Shown: positions 12,217-16,021 of the stretch, piece by piece
Layout: every line of letters starts with the position of its first letter
Numbering within the stretch: the first letter of the stretch is position 1
Assembly (NCBI GenBank): GCA_017995695.1
Contig: JAGOIJ010000023.1
Location: 1 to 16,021, forward strand
Origin: Candidatus Omnitrophota bacterium
GTDB taxonomy: Bacteria; Omnitrophota; Gorgyraeia; Gygaellales; Profunditerraquicolaceae
Length of the DNA stretch: 16,021 nt
Direction of reading: 5' to 3'
The notes under the pieces: generated by a model
Told to the model about the DNA's origin: nothing
What the model saw: only the letters and a program-made list of their open reading frames with translations
Databases searched by the model: none
Translations under genes and position numbers: made by a program

Positions 12217-13046
12217 GATACGCTGATTTACATTTGCATACTGATTTTTCCGATGGGACACTGTCTCCTGAAGGGCTTGTTGTAGAGGCAAAGAAATCAG
12301 GGGTGTCCTGTATCTCAATTGTTGATCACGATACCGTTTTAGGCATCGCCCCTGCCTTGCAGGCGGGCGAGCGTGAGAGTATCGAGATTATCCCCGGAAT
12401 TGAAATGTCAGCTGAATATAAGGGGCGGGAAGTGCACATATTGGGATATTTGATAGATTTTAACAACAAGAATCTTAAGGAGAAACTTGCATTATTGAAG
12501 AAGAACCGTGTTGAGCGTGTGCATGCTATTGTCAAAAAGTTGCATGCATTAGGCATCCCACTTGACGCTGAGTCAGTATTGGCGTTAGCGCAAAGCGGCG
12601 TCGTAGGCCGGCTTCATATAGCCAGGGCGTTGGTCAAAGAGGGTTTTGTGCAATCGACCCTTGAAGCCTTCGAGCGTTTTATCGCGGATAAAGGGCCAGC
12701 CTATGTTTTGGGATTTAAATTTTCCGCAGAACAGGCAATTTCTTTGATTGCAGCGTCAGGAGGTATTCCGGTGCTTGCCCATCCGCACACATTACACGAC
12801 GATGCGTTGATTGTTGAGTTGGTTAAGATAGGTATGCGCGGGCTTGAGGTTTATTATCCGGAACATACTGCTCGTATGGTGGAGACGTATGTGCGCGTAG
12901 CCAAGAAACATGATTTATTGGTTACGGGTGGGTCTGATTTTCACGGAGAGGCCAAAGAGCACGTTCGTATAGGCATGACCAAGATCCCGTATGAGTTGGT
13001 TGAGCAATTAAAGGCAGCAAAAAAGGAAAGCCATGGTAAACATTAA
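12213..13046 (+). CDS. PHP-domain phosphoesterase (RNase AM/YciV-TrpH-like)
   Basis: A protein of 277 residues. The PHP metal ligands are all recognisable: H7-x-H9 (LHLHTDFSDG with D14), D38-H39-D40, E64 (GIEMS), H75 (EVHILGY), the VGRLHIA segment near 130, H190-x-H192 (AHPHT) and D242-x-H244 (GSDFHGE). This is the YciV/Rnm-type arrangement with a helical insertion; characterised relatives dephosphorylate 3',5'-bisphosphonucleotides or trim RNA from the 5' end. The ATG overlaps the nusB stop (ATGA, 12213-12216), and the 3' end overlaps ribD by 14 bases, so it is a bound member of the riboflavin operon. The exact substrate cannot be read from the sequence. A riboflavin-pathway phosphatase role is a speculative alternative. 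Confidence 0.88.
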   Translation: MRYADLHLHTDFSDGTLSPEGLVVEAKKSGVSCISIVDHDTVLGIAPALQAGERESIEIIPGIEMSAEYKGREVHILGYLIDFNNKNLKEKLALLKKNRVERVHAIVKKLHALGIPLDAESVLALAQSGVVGRLHIARALVKEGFVQSTLEAFERFIADKGPAYVLGFKFSAEQAISLIAASGGIPVLAHPHTLHDDALIVELVKIGMRGLEVYYPEHTARMVETYVRVAKKHDLLVTGGSDFHGEAKEHVRIGMTKIPYELVEQLKAAKKESHGKH

Positions 13047-14124
13047 AGAACATTATATGCGCCTGGCGTTGCAGCTTGCGCTTAAAGCCAAAGGAAAGAC
13101 TTTCCCCAATCCTTTGGTAGGAGCAATAGTCGTGAAGGATCGCAGGATCGTCGGCCGGGGATTTCATGCCAAGGCGGGGTTTCCTCATGCTGAGATTATT
13201 GCCTTGCAAGAAGCCGGGGCCAAGGCGCAAGGTTCAACGTTGTATGTTACTCTTGAGCCTTGTGTTCATTTTGGCAGGACCCCTCCTTGTGTGGACAGTA
13301 TTATTGCCAGCAAGGTCAAGGAAGTCGTCATTGGCATGATTGACCCTAATCCCTTGAATAATGGACGCGGCGTTGCGTTCCTGAAGCAACGCAAGATTAA
13401 CGTTACGGTAGGCGTTTTAGAAAATGAATCACGCACGATAAATGAAGTCTTTATCAAATACATTACCAAGAAAATGCCCTTGGTGACGGTAAAGGTAGCG
13501 CAATCCCTTGATGGCAAGATCGCCACATTTGCGGGTGACGCGAAATGGATCACCTCCGATGCCTCGCGTGCGTATGCCCACCGTCTGCGCGCGCATTTTG
13601 ATGCCATTATGGTGGGCGTAAATACCGTTTTACGCGACGATCCCTCATTAGATGCCTGGTTTTCTGAGAAGCATCCCATTAAGATTATTGTCGATAGCCA
13701 TTTAAGCACTCCTGCTACGGCGCGCATTTTTGCCGGACAGCGCAGTGTCATTATCGTAACGCTTGCTATGCAGCCAGGCCAAGAAACGCAGAATCGTAAA
13801 GCCCTTGAAAGCAAGGCGCGCATACTTGAGGTTAAAGAAGAATGTGGCCAGATTAATCTGAAGGATATGTTGAAGAAACTGGCGAAGCAGGGCATCGGCA
13901 CGCTTTTGGTTGAGGGGGGAGGCACCTTAGTGGGCTCGCTTGTTGATAAAAAGCTTGTGGATAAGTTTATGTTTTTCATGAGCCCTAAGATTATCGGCGG
14001 CAAAGATGCGTTAAGCCCGGTCATGGGCAAGGGTATCGTGCGCATGGATCAGGCATTGCGCTTGCGCGATATTAAGCTTAAACGTATTGCCGAAGATTTC
14101 TTAATTGAAGGAAATGTTGGATAG
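13033..14124 (+). CDS. ribD: Bifunctional riboflavin deaminase/reductase
   Basis: A protein of 363 residues. It deaminates and then reduces the pyrimidine product of GTP cyclohydrolase II. The N-terminal cytidine-deaminase-like domain has TFPNPLVGAIV, zinc ligands H52 (with catalytic E54, HAE), C77 and C86 (EPCVHFGRTPPC). The reductase domain starts near 149, with VAQSLDGKIAT, KWITSDASRAYAHRLRAHFD, MVGVNTVLRDDPSL and LLVEGGGTL. ATG 13033 has SD AAGGA (about 13022-13026); ATG 13057 would also keep the catalytic domain, but the family usually has a few residues before YMR. The start lies inside the end of the PHP gene (14-base overlap), a further sign of coupling. Confidence 0.96.
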   Translation: MVNIKEHYMRLALQLALKAKGKTFPNPLVGAIVVKDRRIVGRGFHAKAGFPHAEIIALQEAGAKAQGSTLYVTLEPCVHFGRTPPCVDSIIASKVKEVVIGMIDPNPLNNGRGVAFLKQRKINVTVGVLENESRTINEVFIKYITKKMPLVTVKVAQSLDGKIATFAGDAKWITSDASRAYAHRLRAHFDAIMVGVNTVLRDDPSLDAWFSEKHPIKIIVDSHLSTPATARIFAGQRSVIIVTLAMQPGQETQNRKALESKARILEVKEECGQINLKDMLKKLAKQGIGTLLVEGGGTLVGSLVDKKLVDKFMFFMSPKIIGGKDALSPVMGKGIVRMDQALRLRDIKLKRIAEDFLIEGNVG

Positions 14125-14125
14125 T

Positions 14126-14701
14126 ATGTTTACCGGGATCATCGAAGAGCTGGGGAAGGTAAAGAAAATTTATAGACAGGGAATGGCTACCAAGCTTGTG
14201 CTTGAGGCTGAACTTGTTTCTCGAGATGTTGCTATAGGAGACAGCATCGCTGTTGATGGGGCGTGTTTGACTGTGGTTAAGAAATTCGGCAATCAGCTTG
14301 AATTTGACGTGCTGCCTGAAACTGCGCGTATCAGCACGTTAGGCGCGCTTAAAGTTAACGACAGGGTTAATCTTGAGCGTAGTTTAAAAGTTGGCGATAG
14401 GCTCTCTGGTCATTTTGTGCAGGGCCATATTGATTGCATAGGCGTCATTCGCAAAAAAGGATTTAGCAACGGTAATCTGGATATTGTTATAGCGGTGCCT
14501 CCTGCATTTTTGAAGTATTGCCTTCTAAAAGGAGCGATTGCCGTTGATGGAGTTAGTCTTACTATTGCTAAGATTTTTTCTTCCTCATTTTCTGTTTATA
14601 TCATTCCCCATACCCTCACCCATACTACACTCCAATCCAAAAGTTCTTCTGATCGCGTTAACCTTGAATTTGATATCCTCCTCAAGCGCCCCGTCCAGTA
14701 A
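14126..14701 (+). CDS. ribE: Riboflavin synthase, alpha chain
   Basis: A protein of 191 residues from ATG 14126, slightly shorter than the usual 200-220 because the C-terminus ends soon after NLEFDILLKR. It dismutates two lumazine molecules into riboflavin. The two lumazine-binding repeats are visible: MFTGIIEELGKV with DGACLTVV and GDRLSGHFVQGHID in the first half, and AVDGVSLTIA with VNLEFDIL in the second. MFTGII is the near-invariant family start. Upstream in-frame TTG 14105 and ATG 14114 would add non-family residues, and the SD GAAGGA at 14107-14112 is 13 bases from ATG 14126, a little long. It starts one base after the ribD stop and is the last riboflavin gene. The symbol ribC is used for it in some genomes. 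Confidence 0.95.
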   Translation: MFTGIIEELGKVKKIYRQGMATKLVLEAELVSRDVAIGDSIAVDGACLTVVKKFGNQLEFDVLPETARISTLGALKVNDRVNLERSLKVGDRLSGHFVQGHIDCIGVIRKKGFSNGNLDIVIAVPPAFLKYCLLKGAIAVDGVSLTIAKIFSSSFSVYIIPHTLTHTTLQSKSSSDRVNLEFDILLKRPVQ

Positions 14702-14725
14702 AGCAATAGCAAAAATTTTCAGTTT

Positions 14726-14734
14726 TGTTATAAT
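14726..14734 (+). promoter_or_regulatory. Possible extended -10 promoter before the HAD gene
   Basis: TGTTATAAT combines a consensus TATAAT (14729-14734) with the upstream TG of extended -10 promoters. No good -35 is seen at the right distance. No intrinsic terminator is visible between ribE and the next gene (103 bases), so read-through from the riboflavin operon is also possible. Confidence 0.35.
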
Positions 14735-14804
14735 GCTACCAAGAATAATAGTTCTTCTCATTTTAGAATATCTTCATACTTAATATCCACGACGGGCAAT
14801 CATC

Positions 14805-16021
14805 ATGATATGCAATAAAGAAAGATTGGGACGCGTTAATTTTAAGGAAAGCCATACGGTTATTTCTTTTGATATTTTTGATACCTTACTTATCCGTACT
14901 ATTGAGCCTCTTGAGCAAATTCATCACTTTGTCTTTGATCGGGCATTCTTGCAACGTTTTGGCGGGATTGACCGTTTTCAGATGCTGCGTGCGTGGAAAT
15001 CCATTGAGTCGCGCCTAAGAGCTAATGCAGCGCAAGCAGGTTACGACTCCGAATGTTCCGATGAGGAAATTATTGCATGCCTTGCGCAGGAATTGGGTAA
15101 AGAAGGGGTAGGCACCCATGACTTGCTTGAATCGGCGTTATCAATCGAGAAGTATTTCCTGGAACCCATGCCTAACATGAGGTTGTTGCTTGAAAGACTC
15201 GCCAAGCATCATAGGATTATCGCAATTTCTGATACTATTTTTTCAGCAAGGATACTGTCGAAATTATTAGAATCTTGCGGCTATGCAAATCTGATAGATC
15301 GGGTATATAGCTCCTCTGATTTTAAATTGTCTAAAGCAAGCGGACGGTTATTTCTGAAGGTTCTCGATGAAGAGCGCGTGCAAAAAGAATCAATCTGTCA
15401 TATCGGCGACAATGCCTTAAGTGATTATTGCGTGCCTAGACATCTCGGCATGCAAAGCATCCTACTGTATGATGAATGGAATCTTAAGAGGAAGGCCGAG
15501 TTAAGGATTTTAGGTCGAAAAAGGAATGGCAGCGCGTTCTTTAGTGGGCAAACAATTATCTCCCATGTAAAAAGCAAAGACTGGCAGGGAAACGATAAAG
15601 AAAAACGTCTTTATGAATGGGGCAGAGATATCCTTGGCCCGCTTTTGACAATTTTTACACATTGTTTAGTGAATCAAATCAAGAAAGATGCTGTTCATAA
15701 GCTTTATTTTATCGCGCGCGAAGGATTTCTGTTGCAAAGGATTTTTTCTTTTTTCTCTTTGGAGTTTGACGAGCGCCGCCTGCCAGAATCTGCCCTTGTT
15801 CCGGTAAGCCGCTTTACAGCTTTCTTATCATCGATTAAAAGCCTGGGGAGCCGGGAGCTTGCTATCGCGGCATGGGGCAATCCTGACGTAGACATATTGC
15901 TCAAACGGCTGGGTATTGATAATCCCGGTGAGGTGATTGATTGTTTAGATAGATATTCTTTGGCTATCGGCGATAACTGCGGCTCTTTTTTGACCCGTAA
16001 GTGCCTGTATCAGTTATTTAA
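14805..16021 (+). CDS. Large HAD-superfamily protein (COG5610-like), 3' end beyond window
   Basis: An open frame runs from ATG 14805 to the window edge without a stop, giving 405 codons plus two bases. Residues about 18-210 form a HAD fold: motif I SFDIFDTLLIR (D23), motif II AISDT (S142), motif III lysine K174 in SSDFKLSK, and motif IV HIGDNALSD (D202, D207). The position two after the nucleophile is Phe, not the usual Asp. The following part (from about 255, LYEWGRDILGPLLTIFTHCL, then KLYFIAREGFLLQRIF and LVPVSRFTAFL) resembles the C-terminal region of long 'FDIFDTLL' HAD proteins often found near glycosyltransferase and polysaccharide genes. No function is established here. The start has no strong SD; ATG 14810 is out of frame and stops at once. 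It is probably the first gene of a new unit. Confidence 0.8.
   Translation, partial: MICNKERLGRVNFKESHTVISFDIFDTLLIRTIEPLEQIHHFVFDRAFLQRFGGIDRFQMLRAWKSIESRLRANAAQAGYDSECSDEEIIACLAQELGKEGVGTHDLLESALSIEKYFLEPMPNMRLLLERLAKHHRIIAISDTIFSARILSKLLESCGYANLIDRVYSSSDFKLSKASGRLFLKVLDEERVQKESICHIGDNALSDYCVPRHLGMQSILLYDEWNLKRKAELRILGRKRNGSAFFSGQTIISHVKSKDWQGNDKEKRLYEWGRDILGPLLTIFTHCLVNQIKKDAVHKLYFIAREGFLLQRIFSFFSLEFDERRLPESALVPVSRFTAFLSSIKSLGSRELAIAAWGNPDVDILLKRLGIDNPGEVIDCLDRYSLAIGDNCGSFLTRKCLYQLF

Noticed and set aside
13266..14045. 259-residue open frame on the minus strand
   Set aside because: It lies wholly inside ribD, whose product is clear. The antisense product has no recognisable family and no start signal.
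14105..14125. Upstream TTG or ATG start for riboflavin synthase
   Set aside because: MFTGII at 14126 is the near-invariant N-terminus. The extension overlaps the ribD end and is not conserved family sequence.

Overview
The window looks like a chromosomal, mostly housekeeping stretch of a Gram-negative bacterium. The evidence is a CsgG-type outer-membrane secretion gene, long co-directional operons with 4-bp start/stop overlaps, consensus sigma70-type promoters and moderate GC. Gene content and order (rpsO-pnp-ftsK-RodZ-like-rimO-pgsA-pgpA, then a riboflavin operon containing nusB) would fit a PVC/Omnitrophota-type genome. That placement is a low-confidence inference without a phylogeny. No tRNA, rRNA, CRISPR array, IS transposase or phage gene was seen.

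Layout. (1) 1-353: 3' end of a csgG-like gene. (2) 354-659: gene-free, hairpin-rich spacer ending in a clear promoter for rpsO. (3) 675-8431: a tightly packed plus-strand cluster of rpsO (TTG start), pnp, ftsK/spoIIIE, a RodZ-like membrane HTH gene, rimO, pgsA and pgpA. It covers translation and RNA decay, chromosome segregation, cell shape, S12 modification, and two consecutive steps of phosphatidylglycerol synthesis. (4) 8392-9458, minus strand: thpR and pncC, convergent with and overlapping pgpA. (5) 9459-10028: a divergent promoter region, then a greatly enlarged FMN riboswitch with a terminator and a matching antiterminator. (6) 10044-14701: riboflavin operon ribBA-ribH-nusB-PHP phosphoesterase-ribD-ribE, holding the recognised GTP- and ribulose-phosphate-to-riboflavin enzymes except the pyrimidine phosphatase. 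(7) 14805-end: a long, truncated HAD-type gene.

The most unusual signal is non-coding. Eight copies of a 26-28 nt hairpin occur in the two large spacers and nowhere noticed in the genes. Each has a variable but self-complementary 7-bp stem, a loop close to TATCGGAT, and (in most copies) one extrahelical C at a fixed place followed by a CA/TG clamp. Four copies lie upstream of rpsO. Four lie inside the two variable arms of the FMN riboswitch, three of them in inverted orientation, and two of those sit inside a duplicated three-way-junction module. This looks like a dispersed structured-repeat family that has invaded the tolerant loops of a riboswitch. Other points of interest are a heptanucleotide tandem repeat at the pncC/thpR junction, divergent promoters sharing one -35 region with an apparently leaderless pncC, an Arg-to-His change in the PgsA signature, and a PHP phosphoesterase placed where the riboflavin pathway needs a phosphatase.
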